A DNA stretch of 64,000 nucleotides from Raphanus sativus (lineage: Eukaryota; Streptophyta; Magnoliopsida; Brassicales; Brassicaceae): NCBI RefSeq assembly GCF_000801105.2, contig NW_026615438.1:1-64000 (forward strand), in the 5' to 3' direction. How positions within the stretch are numbered: the first letter of the stretch is position 1; the number at the start of each line of letters is the position of its first letter. Of the stretch, positions 30,714 to 43,493 are shown piece after piece. A program made the position numbers and the translations under genes. The notes beneath the pieces were generated by a model. That model was not told the DNA's origin and ran no database searches. It saw nothing but the letters and a program-made list of their open reading frames with translations.

Positions 30714-33700
30714 ATGGAGGAAAACAACAACAACAACAACAAACACCTCAACATACCTGTGACCTTGAAAGGGATTAACTATCTCTTCTGGGCCAGGATG
30801 GTGAAGAGAGCCCTTGGAGGAAAAGGTTTATGGAAGTATGCAACAACAGCATCAGCTCCAAAACAAACCGTCCAAGGAGAAGATGGAAAGGAGATGGTGG
30901 TAGCTGATGAAGAGAAATGGGAACAAGAAGATCTCATGGTGCTCTCAGCCCTCCTTAGCTCACTTGAACCAGCAATTATGGAGTCTTACTCTTACTGTGA
31001 GACTACCAAGCAGTTGTGGGACACTCTGTACAAGGTGTATGGGAATGTCTCCAATCTCACCAAGGTCTTTGAGGTAAAGAAAGCCCTCAATGGTCTCAGT
31101 CAAGGAGATGTGGAGTTTCAGCCCCACTTTGGCAAGTTCAGATCTCTTTGGGCAGAGCTGGAGATATTAAGACCACACACTGTGGACAATGATATCCTCC
31201 TAGCCAGGCGTGAAGAAGATAAAGTCTTTGGGATGCTGCTCACACTCAACTCATCCTATGGTGGCCTTATCAAGCATATCCTAAGGGCTGATAAGCTCCC
31301 TGACTTAGATGATGTGTGTGCTCAAATCCAGAAGGAAGAAGGGTCAGTGAGCCTATTTGGAAGCAAGGGAGACTTGAGCATGGCTCACCAGGCTGAGGAA
31401 GTGGTCGCCAACAAGGCTGCTTACAAACATGAGGATAGGAAGTCCTTGACCTGTGACCACTGCAAGAAGAAGGGTCATCTCAAAGACAAGTGCTGGATCC
31501 TACATCCCCATCTGAAGCCAAACAAGTTCAAGGAGACAAGAACTCAGTACCAGGATGCAAGAGCCAACTTCTCAGCTGATGGAGTTGAGCCAGCAACTCC
31601 AAACTCAGTCTGCTCCAACAGCAACCATGGTGGAGGAAGCGCAATGGCTTCAACATCAGTGTACAACACACCAAGGACCAACATAGATGAGCTTCTCAAG
31701 AAGTCTGACTTGGAAGCTCTCATCAAGGCCCTAAAAGAATCTGGTATCTCTAGAACCTTTGGAATCTCTCTTAATGCTTCTCACACTGCTGGTGATGTTT
31801 TAAATGTTTTAAAATCAGCTAAACCTTTGATAATCGACTCTGGTGCTTCTCATCACATGATTAGTGATTTGAACCTGATTAAAAACATTGAACCAGTGAT
31901 AGGAAATGTGATGATAGCTAATGGTGATAAAATTCCAATAAAAGGTGTAGGAGATCTTAGGCTGTTTGATAAAGACTCTAAAGCGTTTTACATGCCCACC
32001 TTTGCCTCAAACTTGCTATCTGTTAAGAGAGTCACTACTGATTTAAATTGTCAAGTTACTTTCACTCCTAACAGTGTGTCTTTTCAGGATATTGATTCTA
32101 GTAAGTTGCTTGGAAAAGGTGTCACCAAGGGGGACTTGTACTTGCTTGAGGACACAAGACCAGCTTCTGATTTATCTAGTGCTTTTGTTTCTGTCTCTGA
32201 ATTCCCTAAAGATGTAATGTGGCATGCTAGATTAGGTCATCCTCACTCGCATGCTTTGAACATCCTGTTGCCTAGTATTAATTTTAAAAGTGATTGTGAA
32301 GCTTGTATCTTAGGGAAACATTGTAGAAATGTATTTCCTAAATCCAAGACTATCTATGAAAATTGCTTTGATTTAATACATTCTGATGTGTGGACTGCCC
32401 CTTGTGCATCTAGAGAACAGCATAAGTATTTTGTGACATTCATAGATGAAAAATCCAAGTATACTTGGATCACATTGTTGCAATCTAAAGATAGGGTGCT
32501 AGAAGCTTTTAAAAATTTTCAAAACTATATCACTAACCATTTCAATGTCAAGATTAAAATTCTTAGATCAGATAATGGTGGTGAATACACTAGCACAGCC
32601 TTCAAACAACACCTAGCTGCACACGGAATTATCCAACAAACTAGCTGTCCTTACACTCCACAACAAAATGGTGTGGCTGAGAGGAAGAATAGACACCTTA
32701 TGGAGGTGGCCAGGAGTATCATGTTCCACGCCAATGTCCCTAAAAGATTTTGGGGAGATGCAGTGGTCACTGCTACCTACCTAATCAACCGCACACCTAC
32801 AAGGGTTCTACTTGATTCCACACCATATGAGGTACTGAACAAAACCAAACCATCTATAGACCATTTGCGGGTGTTTGGGTGTGTGTGTTTTGTTTTTGTT
32901 CCAGGAGAACTGAGGAACAAGTTAGAAGCTAAAAGCACAAAGGCCATGTTCATTGGCTACTCTACATCTCAGAAAGGATACAAGTGCTATGTTCCAGAGA
33001 CAAGAAGGGTCCTAGTATCAAAGGATGTTAAGTTCCTGGAATCAAAGGGGTATTATGCTGAGAGGAGTTGGGAAGAACTAAAGAATCTATCTCAATCTGC
33101 CTCGGACAGAGCTAATAACCTCAGAGTTATTATGGAAAGGCTTGGGATCAGTTTACCAAACTCACCAGCCCCGGTCAGAGAGGTTCCAACACAAGCTGAA
33201 GAAGGTGTTGAGATCACTCATCTTGATCATGAAGGGGGTGATAGAACTGAGCAGCAGCCTGCGCAAGCTCAACCTGAAGAAAGCTCAGTATCTCATGATC
33301 AAGGTGAGAGATCAGGAGCTGAGGAACAGATGGGAGAGCCAAGTGGAATCAATGATGAGGCTGAACCTGAGCTGATACATCCTAGAAGGAGTACAAGAGT
33401 CAGGAAACCAGCTTCTGATTGGAGTAAAACAAGAGTATACTTCAATGCTGAGGCTGTAGCACACCCCATTAGTGCTGTATGCTCACTAGCTCACTACCCA
33501 GCAGAGCATCAAGCCTTCATCACTGAAGTGGATCAAGAATGGATTCCAAAGACATATGAGGAAGCCATGCAAGATGAGGAGTGGGGAGCATCTGTTGGAG
33601 ATGAGATGGGAGCTATGGAAAAGAATGGAACATACTTTGAAAGTGAGCTTCCCAAAGGAAAGAAAGCAGTGACAAGCCGGCTTCTCTTCACAATCAAGTA

Positions 33701-35087
33701 TGGAGCTAATGGAAAGCCAGAGAGGAAGAAAACCAGACTGGTGGCAAGAGGCTACACTCAAGTTTATGGTGAAGATTACTTGGATACATTTGCACCAGTG
33801 GCAAAACTGCACACCATAAGAATCCTACTCTCACTCGCAGTCAACTTGGAGTGGGACTTGTGGCAAATGGATGTGAAGAATGCATTTCTTCAAGGAGAGT
33901 TAGATGATGAAGTCTACATGAGACCTCCTCCTGGCCTTGAAGACATGGTGAAACCAGGAAATGTGCTTAGACTCAGGAAGGCCATCTACGGATTGAAACA
34001 ATCTCCAAGAGCATGGTACCACAAGCTAAGCTCAACATTGAATGGAAGAGGTTTTGTGAAGTCTCAAGCAGACCACTCTCTCTTCACTCTCACCAGCAAG
34101 GAAGGTATCATAGTCATACTGGTATATGTTGATGACATAATCATCACTGGTAGCAACAAGGAAGGTATCATCTCAACTAAGTCTTTTCTCAAATCTACTT
34201 TTGATATTAAGGATTTGGGAGAGTTAAAGTACTTCCTAGGGATTGAATTTTGCCGCTCTAAATAGGGGTTGTTCATATCTCAAAGGAAGTACACACTTGA
34301 TATCTTGAATGAGGCAGGAACCATTGGAAGTAAACAGGCCAAAACACCATTGGAAGAAGGCTACAAGGTACTGCGAGAGGGGGAGTATGAAGCTACTCCA
34401 TTCAAAGATGTCAAGAAGTATAGAAGGATGGTGGGCAAGCTTATCTATCTAACCATCACCCGACCTGATGTATGCTTTGCTGTGAACCAAGTAAGCCAGC
34501 ACATGGGATCTCCTAAGGTGCATCACTGGAACATGGTGGAAAGGATCTTAAGATACTTGAGAGAGGCACCTGGTCAAGGAGTGTGGATGGCATGTAACAA
34601 GAACACTGAAGTGGTTGGGTACTGTGATGCTGATTGGGCTGGAGATAGGGTTGATAGAAGATCAACTACAGGCTATTGCACCTTCATTGGAGGGAATCTG
34701 GTCACATGGAAGAGCAAGAAGCAGAAGGTGGTATCATGTTCAAGTGCTGAGGCCGAGTATAGATCAATGAGGAAGCTTACAAGTGAGCTTATATGGATCA
34801 AGGGATTGCTAAAGGACTTGGGGATCGAGATCAACACACCAATGACTATGCATTGTGACAACCAGGCTGCAATACACATTGCATCCAACTCAGTCTTCCA
34901 TGAGAGAACCAAACACATAGAAGTAGACTGCCACAAGGTGAGACAAGCAGTGGAGCAGCAAGTGATCCTCCCATGCTACACAAGAAGTGAAGACCAGCTA
35001 GCTGATATCTTCACAAAGGCAGCAAGTACTAAAGTGTGTGAGTCCATCCATCCGAGGATGGGACTCATAGATATCTCATGTCACTGA
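30714..35087 (+). pseudogene. Copia-C Gag-Pol polyprotein with one nonsense codon
   Basis: Starts MEENNNNNNKHLNIPVTLKG and ends ...DISCH, the same start and end as Copia-B. Zinc knuckle CDHCKKKGHLKDKC (~246), protease DSGASHHMI (~375), integrase HSDVW, RSDNGGEY and NGVAERKN, RT with YVDD (~1138), RNase H with CDADWAGD and HCDNQAAIH are all present. Codon 1184 (34263-34265) is TAG, between RT and RNase H, where the sister copies have Glu (GAG). The frame is otherwise open, so this is one G-to-T change. A truncated product would lack RNase H. Suppression or readthrough is not indicated by anything I see. Confidence 0.94.
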
Positions 35088-35118
35088 TCTCTCCTCCATG
35101 AAGTGATCCACTCTTTTT

Positions 35119-35161
35119 CCTTGGCTTGGATTTTATCCCACTGGGTTTTGCCTAGCTAAGG
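35119..35161 (+). promoter_or_regulatory. Covarying 3' hairpin of Copia-C
   Basis: CCTTGGCTTGG (35119-35129) pairs with CCTAGCTAAGG (35151-35161): 10 of 11 with one G.U. Loop contains TTTTATCCCACTGGG. Confidence 0.72.
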
Positions 35162-35220
35162 TTTTAATGAGGGATTGCTTCATGGCTTCCAAGCTTGACT
35201 TGTTCCATATGGTCAAGCTT

Positions 35221-35229
35221 GAGGGGGAG
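35221..35229 (+). promoter_or_regulatory. Polypurine tract of Copia-C
   Basis: GAGGGGGAG immediately before the 3' LTR; preceded by CAAGCTTGAC...GTCAAGCTTG. Confidence 0.92.
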
Positions 35230-35739
35230 TGTTGACATGAAGAAATAAAAGAGGTGATCAAGCATGACAAGAGAGTATGAGGTGAAGCATGAGAAGAAGA
35301 AACAATGTAGAGTAAGAGAGGAAACACATGGATGCGGATCAAGCTAAAGAAGAGTAACCTTGGATGACAAGCTATTCCGTACAACCTAAAGCTCCCAATG
35401 AGACTTGCAAGTAAAGAAAGAAGAAAGGTGAATTCAAAGAAAGAAGAATCTCGCCAAGATTAGTCTTGGCGACTTAGCTGAGCAATAGGAACGTTGGGGA
35501 GCTTGGTTCACGTGATGGGTTAAGGTTGAGAGACCAAGACAACCGTTGGGACATGTCACTTTCAGTCTGATCCGCCTGAACCATAGCAGTTTGGACTCTT
35601 CTCACTTGTTTATTAATTCTCTAGGATTTGCTTTGTTTATTGTTTCTCTATGTCGATCACATCTAGCCTATATTAAGGTTGTAACCTGAACCATTTCAAG
35701 CTAAGGAAATATAATTCCTCTTTACTTATCTTTTGCGCA

Positions 35740-35774
<35 letters not shown>

Positions 35775-35845
35775 TCATCTCCTTAATTCTCACATTGTTC
35801 TTGATAAATCACCACATATTCTCTCTTAATCCATTTAAAATATCA
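35230..35845 (+). repeat. Copia-C 3' LTR
   Basis: 616 bp copy of 29983-30596; ends AATATCA, then the CTAAG duplication. Confidence 0.94.
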
Positions 35846-38800
35846 CTAAGTACAATGACCAATCCTGAAGAGAAAGCTCAAAGAGAGAACCTCTTTCACA
35901 CTCGCTGCACCATCAAGGCTAAGGTATGTAACTTGGTTATAGATGGAGGATCTTGTACTAATGTGGCTAGCAAGTACATGGTGGACAGGTTAGGTCTTGA
36001 GACAACCAAGCACCCTCGGCCCTATAGGTTGCAATGGTTAGACAACAAGACTGAGCTGAAGGTCACTGAGCAAGCAAAGATATCTTTTAGTATTGGTAAG
36101 TACCAAGATGAAGTAGTGTGTGATGTGGTACCAATGCAAGCCGGACACATCTTGTTGGGGAGGCCTTGGCAATTTGATCGAGCCACATTCCACAATGGAC
36201 GCACCAACTACTATTCTTTCAAGTTCAAAGACCGCAAGTATAACCTAGCACCACTCAATCCATCTGAGGTACACGAGCTACAAGCTAAAATGAACAAGGA
36301 AGAGCAGGTAAGTAAAACTAACCTTATGATTTCTCCTGGATCTATTTTAAAGACCTTGAGTGCTCAAGGCACTGTACTACTAATGGTTTTAAAAGAGTGT
36401 TTAAGTATAGGAAGCTCAGATACACAACTTCCTAAACAAGCTCAAGCCGTGCTAGACAAGTTTCAAGACTTGTTCCCTGAAGAGATACCAGCTGGACTGC
36501 CTCCGATAAGAGGGATTGAGCACCAAATTGATCTCGTTCCAGGTTCTGCTTTGCCAAACAAACCAGCCTATAGGATGAATCCGGAAGAGACCAAAGAGTT
36601 AGAGAAGCAAGTTCAAGACCTGATGGATAAAGGATACATCCGAGAGAGTCTAAGTCCTTGTGCTGTGCCGGTCCTCTTAGTTCCCAAGAAGGATGGATCA
36701 TGGAGGATGTGTGTAGATTGCCGTGCCATCAACAACATCACCATCAAATACCGACACCCAATCCCACGCCTAGATGACATGCTTGATGAGCTTAGTGGAG
36801 CAACTATCTTTTCCAAGATAGATTTAAGAAGTGGTTACCATCAAGTAAGGATGCGTGAAGGAGATGAGTGGAAGACTGCCTTCAAGACCAAGCAAGGTCT
36901 ATATGAGTGGTTGGTCATGCCCTTTGGACTAACCAATGCACCAAGCACCTTCATGAGGCTCATGAACCAGGTTCTTAGATCATTCATAAGTAAATTTGTT
37001 GTTGTCTATTTTGATGATATACTTATTTACTCTAAGAGCCTAGATGAACATCTAGAACATCTAGAACTTGTGTTGCTTACACTTCGGAAGGAAGGTTTAT
37101 ATGCCAACCTAAAGAAGTGCACCTTTTGTACTGACCAGCTTGTTTTCTTAGGCTTTGTAGTGAGTAAACAGGGACTACAAGTGGATGAAGAGAAGATCAA
37201 AGCCATACAAGAGTGGCCTCTTCCAACATCCATTGCACATGTTAGGAGTTTCCATGGTTTGGCTAGCTTCTACAGGCGCTTTGTTAGAGATTTCAGCACC
37301 ATAGCTGCTCCATTGACTGCTGTGATCAAGAAGAATGTTGCTTTCTCATGGGGAGAGCTACAAGAAGCTGCTTTCAATGCCTTGAAGTACAAGCTAACTC
37401 ACGCACCAGTGCTAGCTCTACCTGACTTTGACGAGATGTTTGAAGTAGAGTGTGATGCATTAGGAGTGGGTATAGGAGCCGTGCTACATCAGAGGAAGAA
37501 ACCAGTAGCCTTCTTCAGTGAGAAACTAAGTGGAGCAACCCTCAACTACCCTACGTATGACAAGGAGTTATATGCATTGGTTAGAGCTTTAGAAACTTGG
37601 CAACACTACCTAAGGTCCAAGGAGTTCATTATCCATACTGATCATGAAACCCTCAAGCATTTAAGAGGCCAGACTTCACTTAAGAGAAGACATGCTAAGT
37701 GGTTGGAGTTTATTGAGACCTTTCCATATGTAATCAAGTACGAGAAGGGAAAGGAAAATGTGGTAGCTGATGCCTTATCAAGAAGACATGCTTTGATCAC
37801 TACCATGGATGCTAAGGTACTAGGATTTGAGCACATCAAGGAGCTATACAAAGATGATCCGGAGCTGAAAGAAGCCTTCCAATCATGTGGGAAAGGAGCT
37901 TTCCAATCTTATCACTTGCATGAAGGGTTTCTATTTAGGGATAAGCGGTTGTGTATTCCCCAAAGTTCCATGAGAGACCTTATACTTCAAGAAGCACACG
38001 GTGGAGGTCTTATGGGTCATTTTGGAGTAGACAAGACTTTGGCTATTGTTACTGATCACTTCTTCTGGCCACATCTCAAGAGAGACGTTGAGAGACATTG
38101 TGCAAGATGTGTTCCTTGCCACAAAGCCAAGTCCAGGTCACATCCTCACGGTTTATACTTACCTTTACCAATTCCTAATGCTCCTTGGGAGGATATTTCT
38201 ATGGATTTTGTTTTAGGTTTGCCCAAGATAAGACACAAGGATTCAATCTTTGTGGTGGTGGACCGGTTCTCAAAGATGGCTCACTTCATACCATGTGACA
38301 AGTCCAATGATGCAACTCAAACCGCAGACTTGTTCTTTAAAGAAGTGGTGCGCTTACATGGGATACCAAGGACCATTGTATCTGATAGAGATACCAAGTT
38401 CTTGAGTCATTTCTGGAGAACCTTGTGGAAGAAGCTAGGAACCAAGCTACTCTTCTCAACAACTTGTCATCCTCAAACGGATGGACAAACTGAAGTGGTA
38501 AACCGAACCCTATCTACTTTACTTAGAGTTACTCTTGGTCGCAACTTAAGTACTTGGTTAGATTGTCTTCCATTGATTGAATTTGCTTATAACCATGCTA
38601 CACATTCTGCTACTAAGATGTCTCCTTTTGAAGTTGTTTATGGATTTAATCCACTAACCCCTTTGGATCTTAAGCCAATACCACAAGTTGAGCAAATTAA
38701 TCAGGATGGTTTAAAGAGAGGAGAGGCAATCAAGAAGATACACCAGCAAGCTAAGGAAAATGTCATCAAGAAAACTGAGGAGTACAAGAGGAATGCTGAC

Positions 38801-39592
38801 AAGAGGCGCAAGCCCATGATCTTTGAACCAGGAGAGTGGGTGTGGATCCACATGAGGCAGGAGAGGTTCCCACAGAAAAGGAGTTCTAAGCTAGCTCCTA
38901 GGGGAGATGGTCCATTCCGTGTGCTAGAAAAGATCAATGACAATGCTTACCTTTTGGAATTGCCTGATGAGTTTAACATCTCTCATACTTTTAATGTTGC
39001 GGATTTAACCCCTTATCTTGCAGATGATTCAGTTTTGAGGTCAAAACCTTCTGAAGGGGGAGGGAATGATGGGGTCATCGACCACAACCAGGACACCATA
39101 ACCATTCCCAAGGCATCTGAAGGACCCATGACCCGATCCAAGCAAAGAAGACTTAACCAAGGCTTTGCACTTGCGGTCCAAGCTATCTTAGATAGCTTAG
39201 CTGAGCCACTACCTATAATTCTATCTGATCCACCCAAGAGAGGACATATCAACACGACAAGTGATGACTTGAGCCATGCCTTTGCGCAACTCAATATCAC
39301 TCAAGGTAAGCCAGCTTATTTGAATGGTGCTGATTCAAATGTTTACTTGGCAGGAACTGAAGCTGAAGAAGAATCCGTCCTTGAAGAAACCAACCAGATT
39401 GAAGCTGAAGATAATAAAGAGAAGACTGAAGAAGATCTTGAAGAAGAAGAGCAAGACAAGACATCTTTCAAGAATGAACCAAGCGTGCTCAACTTCAAGA
39501 ATATCACAAAGGAGTTCCACCATGAACCAAGGGAAGTGTTTTCATTATTTACAATTTGTGCAGGTAAGATGGGTCAGTCTAGTGGTTCCTAG
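35846..39592 (+). CDS. CRM Pol block: protease, RT, RNase H, integrase and an LTR-encoded tail
   Basis: Continuation of the CRM polyprotein after Copia-C; the open frame's first residues come from the Copia-C LTR and are excluded. Domains in order: protease with [12 protein letters not shown] (~35935); RT with [24 protein letters not shown] and catalytic YFDD (37008-37019); RNase H from [13 protein letters not shown]; integrase zinc region H..H..CARCVPC (~38020-38120) and core acidic residues in [15 protein letters not shown] and GQTEVVNR; then [16 protein letters not shown], a GPY/F-like region. The frame crosses the 3' LTR boundary at 39067 and adds about 175 residues, including [14 protein letters not shown] and an acidic stretch. 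No stop is seen, but without intact gag the copy is not autonomous as it stands. Confidence 0.93.
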   Translation, partial: LSTMTNPEEKAQRENLFHTRCTIKAKVCNLVIDGGSCTNVASKYMVDRLGLETTKHPRPYRLQWLDNKTELKVTEQAKISFSIGKYQDEVVCDVVPMQAGHILLGRPWQFDRATFHNGRTNYYSFKFKDRKYNLAPLNPSEVHELQAKMNKEEQVSKTNLMISPGSILKTLSAQGTVLLMVLKECLSIGSSDTQLPKQAQAVLDKFQDLFPEEIPAGLPPIRGIEHQIDLVPGSALPNKPAYRMNPEETKELEKQVQDLMDKGYIRESLSPCAVPVLLVPKKDGSWRMCVDCRAINNITIKYRHPIPRLDDMLDELSGATIFSKIDLRSGYHQVRMREGDEWKTAFKTKQGLYEWLVMPFGLTNAPSTFMRLMNQVLRSFISKFVVVYFDDILIYSKSLDEHLEHLELVLLTLRKEGLYANLKKCTFCTDQLVFLGFVVSKQGLQVDEEKIKAIQEWPLPTSIAHVRSFHGLASFYRRFVRDFSTIAAPLTAVIKKNVAFSWGELQEAAFNALKYKLTHAPVLALPDFDEMFEVECDALGVGIGAVLHQRKKPVAFFSEKLSGATLNYPTYDKELYALVRALETWQHYLRSKEFIIHTDHETLKHLRGQTSLKRRHAKWLEFIETFPYVIKYEKGKENVVADALSRRHALITTMDAKVLGFEHIKELYKDDPELKEAFQSCGKGAFQSYHLHEGFLFRDKRLCIPQSSMRDLILQEAHGGGLMGHFGVDKTLAIVTDHFFWPHLKRDVERHCARCVPCHKAKSRSHPHGLYLPLPIPNAPWEDISMDFVLGLPKIRHKDSIFVVVDRFSKMAHFIPCDKSNDATQTADLFFKEVVRLHGIPRTIVSDRDTKFLSHFWRTLWKKLGTKLLFSTTCHPQTDGQTEVVNRTLSTLLRVTLGRNLSTWLDCLPLIEFAYNHATHSATKMSPFEVVYGFNPLTPLDLKPIPQVEQINQDGLKRGEAIKKIHQQAKENVIKKTEEYKRNADKRRKPMIFEPGEWVWIHMRQERFPQKRSSKLAPRGDGPFRVLEKINDNAYLLELPDEFNISHTFNVADLTPYLADDSVLRSKPSEGGGNDGVIDHNQDTITIPKASEGPMTRSKQRRLNQGFALAVQAILDSLAEPLPIILSDPPKRGHINTTSDDLSHAFAQLNITQGKPAYLNGADSNVYLAGTEAEEESVLEETNQIEAEDNKEKTEEDLEEEEQDKTSFKNEPSVLNFKNITKEFHHEPREVFSLFTICAGKMGQSSGS
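39054..39066 (+). promoter_or_regulatory. Polypurine tract of the CRM element
   Basis: AAGGGGGAGGGAA directly before the 3' LTR. It also codes for the GGGN residues of the polyprotein. noaCRM has the identical tract at 46884-46896. Confidence 0.9.
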
Positions 39593-40126
39593 AACTCTCC
39601 CATCTCAGCAGCAACCCTGGTTCAAGACCCAAACTCGTTTAAGTTTATGTTCTTTTGAGTTTTTGCAAACTTTCCTTTTGGGGCATTTTTATTACTTTGC
39701 GTAGAACCTGAAGTCCTGTCGTTTTGGAGTCTTTTTATTTTGCTTTGAGTCAGCTGAAGGACTATTAATAAAGTCCCATATGCAGCTTGTAACACACAAC
39801 TTTTTACCTAATCAATATATGAGTCAGTTTGCCCCCTAAGCAAGCCGCCAACCCTCTTCCTCCTTGTGTGATTCAAGCAGCAAGAGTCCGAACTGTATCA
39901 AGGATCTCTCATCATCCTTGTGGTGTTCTTCACTCCATCATCAATCTCATCAACCGGTCCAACAAGAGAGTGCGTCAAAGCCAGCTTGTTAGATCCCACA
40001 CCACTTGATCCATCTAGTCAAGTGCCATCACCTTCAACCATCCTTTGTTCTCAAGAGAGTGCGTGAAAGCCAGCTTGAGGATCCATCCCCACCACCTTCC
40101 AAAGGCTCCATCCGAGTCTTATATCA
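39067..40126 (+). repeat. CRM 3' LTR
   Basis: 1060 bp. Its first 526 bp are coding (end of Pol). It contains AATATATGAGTCAGTTTGCC at 39814-39833, shared with the noaCRM LTR. Ends TATATCA, then the CTTAT duplication. Confidence 0.94.
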
Positions 40127-41134
40127 CTTATGATATTTATTCAACTTCCTGGTTATTCTCCACTGATTAGTGGTTCCAAATAAAGCTTCTTAGATCGTGG
40201 TTCATCCTGGTTTGATAAGAATCATGAAGATATTGCCATATGTCCGAACAAGATAATCTGGAATCATCTGGATAGAAAGTGGGATATCTTCTTACTCACA
40301 ACTCCTATGAGCTTTATTCAACTTCCTAGTTATTCTCCACTGATTAGTGGTTCCCAATCAAGCTTCTTAGATCGTGGTTCATCCTGGTTTGATAAGAATC
40401 ATGAAGATAATGGCATATGTCCGAACAGGCTAATCTGGAATCATCTGGATAGAAGGTGGGATATCTGCTTGCTCACAACACTTATGAGATTTATTCAACT
40501 TCCTGGTTATTCTCCACTGATTAGTGGTTCCAAATAAAGCTTCTTAGATCGTGGTTCATCCTGGTTTGATAAGAATCATGAAGATAATGGCATATGTCCG
40601 AACAGGCTAATCTGGAATCATCTGGATAGAAGGTGGGATATCTTCTTTCTCACAACACTTATGAGATTTATTCAACTTCCTGGTTATTCTCTACTGATTA
40701 GTGGTTCCAAATAAAGCTTCTTAGATCAGGGTTCATCCTGGTTTGATAAGAATCATGAAGATATTGCCATATGTCCGAACAGGCTAATCTGGAATCATTT
40801 GGATAGAAAGTGGGATATCTTCTTACTCACAAATCCTATGAGCTTTATTCAACTTCCTAGCTATTCTCCACTGATTAGTGGTTCCCAATCAAGCTTCTTA
40901 GATCGTGGTTCATCCTGGTTTGATAAGAATCTTGAAGATAATGGCATATGTCCGAACAGGCTAATCTGGAATCATCTGGATAGAAGGTGGGATATCTGCT
41001 TGCTCACAACACTTATGAGATTTATTAAACTTCCTGGTTATTCTCCACTGATTAGTGGTTCCAAAAAAAGCTTCTTAGATCGTGGTTCATTCTGGTTTGA
41101 TAAGAATCATGAAGATATTGCCATATGTCCGAAC
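40127..41134. repeat. 177-bp satellite block between CRM and Copia-D (about 5.7 monomers)
   Basis: Same satellite, in the same orientation. Monomers alternate between the ATTGCC and AATGGC types. Some carry local variants such as GCTTTATTCAACTTCCTAG. The last five bases, CGAAC (41130-41134), are the left target duplication of Copia-D. Confidence 0.95.
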
Positions 41135-41666
41135 TGTTGAGATGAAGCAATAAGCTGCAGCATGTAAGCAATGAAGAATGAGTTAGGGCGAGCATATTCA
41201 GAAGGATCACATAATTGAGTTACCTTGGGAACCAAGCTTGTCCGTACAACCTAGGATCTCCAGCGTGACTTGCAAGTAAAGGAAGTGAAGAATGGAGCAT
41301 AATTGGTTTTATATTGATCAAAGAAACTCAACCTCACTCGCCAAGACAATGGGAACGTTGGAGAAGTGCCTTCACGTGATTAGCTAAGGTTGTCAAGTTG
41401 AGACAACCGTTGGGACCAGTCACTCTCAAGTCTGGCGCATCTGATCTGAAGCAGTTGGACTTATTCTACTTGTTTATTATATTCCTAGTGTCATGTTTAT
41501 TTTAATACTTGTCTAGGATATTTTCTCATCCTATTTATGTATGCTGTAACCAAGTGAATCAATTAAGGAAATTAATTCCCTCATTTCTCTTTGTCTCCTA
41601 CGCCAATCTCTCTCTCCCTCTCACAATGTTCTTCACTTAACACACTTTGATTCTCATATTCTTGCA
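41135..41666 (+). repeat. Copia-D 5' LTR
   Basis: 532 bp, TGTTGAGATGAAG ... TTCTTGCA; followed directly by the primer site. Confidence 0.94.
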
Positions 41667-41678
41667 TGGTATCAGAGC
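41667..41678 (+). promoter_or_regulatory. Primer binding site of Copia-D
   Basis: TGGTATCAGAGC abutting the LTR; ACTTCCGCAA at about 41731-41740. Confidence 0.92.
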
Positions 41679-41837
41679 TCTCAAGCTCTTGAGACCTATT
41701 CTTCTCTCATATTCTCTATTCTCTATCACTACTTCCGCAAATCTAAACACTCTGAATACTCACTCTGTTTTTTTTTAAATCTAAACACTCTTTCCTCATC
41801 CTGTTCTTGAACTGTTCTTGCTGTTCTTAAGTTGTTC

Positions 41838-42498
41838 ATGATGGATTCAGCAGAAAGTTCAAAAATGGTGAGGATTTCAGTTACTTTGAAGGGCCCTAAT
41901 TACTTACTATGGGCAAGACTCACCAAAGCAGCTCTTGGAGGCAGAGGTCTCTGGGAGGTAGTTGAAGAAGGCTCAGCTTCAAAGAAGACCATCCTAGGAG
42001 AGGATGGTAAAGAAGTTGTGGTTGTGGATGCTGCCAGCGACAAGAAAAGAAGTCAGGAGGATCTCTTTGTACTGTCCATTCTCCACAACAGCCTTGAAGA
42101 CTCTATCTTGGAAGCTTACTCCTACTGTGAAACTTCCAAGGCCTTGTGGGATACACTTAAGAAAGTGTATGGCAACCAGTCTAATATCAGTAGGGTGTTT
42201 GAAGTCAAGAGGGCTATCAACACACTCAATCAAGAGGATACTGATTTTGATAGACATTTTGGGAAGTTCAGGTCCTTGTGGGCTGAACTTGAGATGTTGA
42301 GGCCATCTACTGTGGACCCTGATGTGCTTAATAAGAGAAGGGAGGAAGACAAGGTCTTTGCTCTGCTGTTCACTCTTAATCCAGCCTATGGCGACCTGAT
42401 TAAGCACATCCTAAGGGGCTCTGAGCTACCATCACTTGATGAAGTATGCTCTCAGATCCAAAAGGAGAAGGGTTCAGTGGGACTCTTTGGAGGAAAAG
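41838..42498 (+). pseudogene. Copia-D polyprotein, N-terminal block: Gag
   Basis: Two adjacent ATGs (41838, 41841) precede DSAESSKMVRISVTLKG; the second gives the MDS start seen in Copia-E. It contains the Gag core (YCETSKALWDTL, FEVKRAINTL, HFGKFRSLWAELE, REEDKVFALLF) and stops at GSVGLFGGK, where noaCRM is inserted. The last residues of the open frame (VMRPSNQ) are noaCRM LTR sequence. Confidence 0.92.
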
Positions 42499-43447
42499 TG
42501 ATGAGGCCATCAAACCAGTAGCTGAACCAGAGGTCGACCCAACACCCTGCTCAACTAACCATGGCGCCAACAAGGACATATGTGCACTAAAAATACCATA
42601 TCTCATCAACCAGGAGGAAGTTTGTCACGAAGCCAATTTTAATGGATTCTACACTCAACAAGAGCACGCGGCGAATTGGTTTCATATCAAAAGGATTAAT
42701 GGTTTAGAAGTTATGCCATTTTCAAGTCAAAGGTGGCCCGACTTGCCTTATTTAGAAGATCAGGAGCATATAATATCTCAAACTCAATGCTGGCGTCCAG
42801 GAGACTTTGTGCTATTTCTAGAAGCACTCCACAACCCATTAAGAAGCACCAGCACACACTGGATCAGGCGGATCCTTGAAGAAACCACTCAAATCAAACC
42901 GGAGCTAAATATGGAAACTTGGACAATTATTTGGTTTGATCAATACCAAACCAAGATTTGGCGACCAGGTCTGATTTATTACAAGACAATGAAGGCAGGA
43001 GACATTAGAAGAGCAAGAATTATTCATGTTATCACTTGGAGCTCAATATGGACCGACTTTCCTTATTTGGATTCATGCACATTTTCTGGTCAGCCTTGTC
43101 AACTGCTCTTTCCTTTCATCTCTGGAGCTATGAAGACATTATGCACGAACCTGGACACTCCAAGACTTCATTACTTCCTGCCTAAACTTTCCAGATTCAA
43201 GCAAAGTCAAAGAATCCCATTCATTCAGCCATCATCTCCAACGGCTAGTGACACATATGGTAAGAAACAATTTAAATTACTTGATATCTTGATTAACCAG
43301 ATTTGTCTTGCAGGTTCTATGTATTTTTATTTATTTTATTTTAAGTATTTTAAGGCATTGTTTAGCCATATTTTCGTCCTAGATAATAGCATAGTCATTT
43401 ATGTATTTGCTTCAAGTCCCCAAGAAGGGCAAAGCTGCATTGGACAC

Positions 43448-43455
43448 TATATAAG
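43448..43455 (+). promoter_or_regulatory. Probable TATA box of noaCRM LTR
   Basis: TATATAAG within GGACACTATATAAGTCCC. The CRM LTR has the corresponding GGACTATTAATAAAGTCCC at the same relative place, suggesting a shared core promoter. Confidence 0.55.
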
Positions 43456-43493
43456 TCCCTTATAAGCAGTTGTGTATATTGGAACCTTTATGA

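Larger units (their letters stand above)
29983..35845 (+). mobile_element. Copia-C, Ty1/copia retrotransposon inside CRM gag-pol
   Basis: 5863 bp flanked by CTAAG (29978-29982 and 35846-35850). LTRs are 614 and 616 bp; the difference is one CT unit in a microsatellite. Primer site at 30597, purine tract at 35221-35229. The polyprotein closely resembles that of Copia-B but has one in-frame stop. Confidence 0.95.
23408..40126 (+). mobile_element. CRM-type Ty3/gypsy retrotransposon, interrupted by NA-3 and Copia-C
   Basis: Flanked by CTTAT (23403-23407 and 40127-40131) in satellite DNA. LTRs are 1060 bp once NA-3 and its duplication are removed; I saw one substitution (GAGCTTG versus GATCTTG, 27651/39433). 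The LTR starts TGATGGGGTCATC and ends TATATCA; from memory, grass CRM LTRs start with a similar TGATGAAGACATC. The primer site follows after TT and the purine tract is at 39054-39066. The pol frame continues 175 codons into the 3' LTR, a property I recall for CRM elements. Insertion in a satellite, the LTR start and the LTR-encoded tail together support the CRM call. Confidence 0.9.

Noticed and set aside
35795..35845. N-terminal residues of the CRM Pol open frame
   Set aside because: They are Copia-C 3' LTR sequence read in frame by chance; CRM sequence begins at the CTAAG duplication.
40307..41140. Open frames within satellite monomers (also 63803-63985)
   Set aside because: They repeat the same translated monomer and break with each indel; no gene support.
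42446..43465. 339-codon open frame starting in Copia-D gag
   Set aside because: The first codons are Copia-D in another frame and the rest is the noaCRM 5' LTR copy of the protein tail; a junction product.
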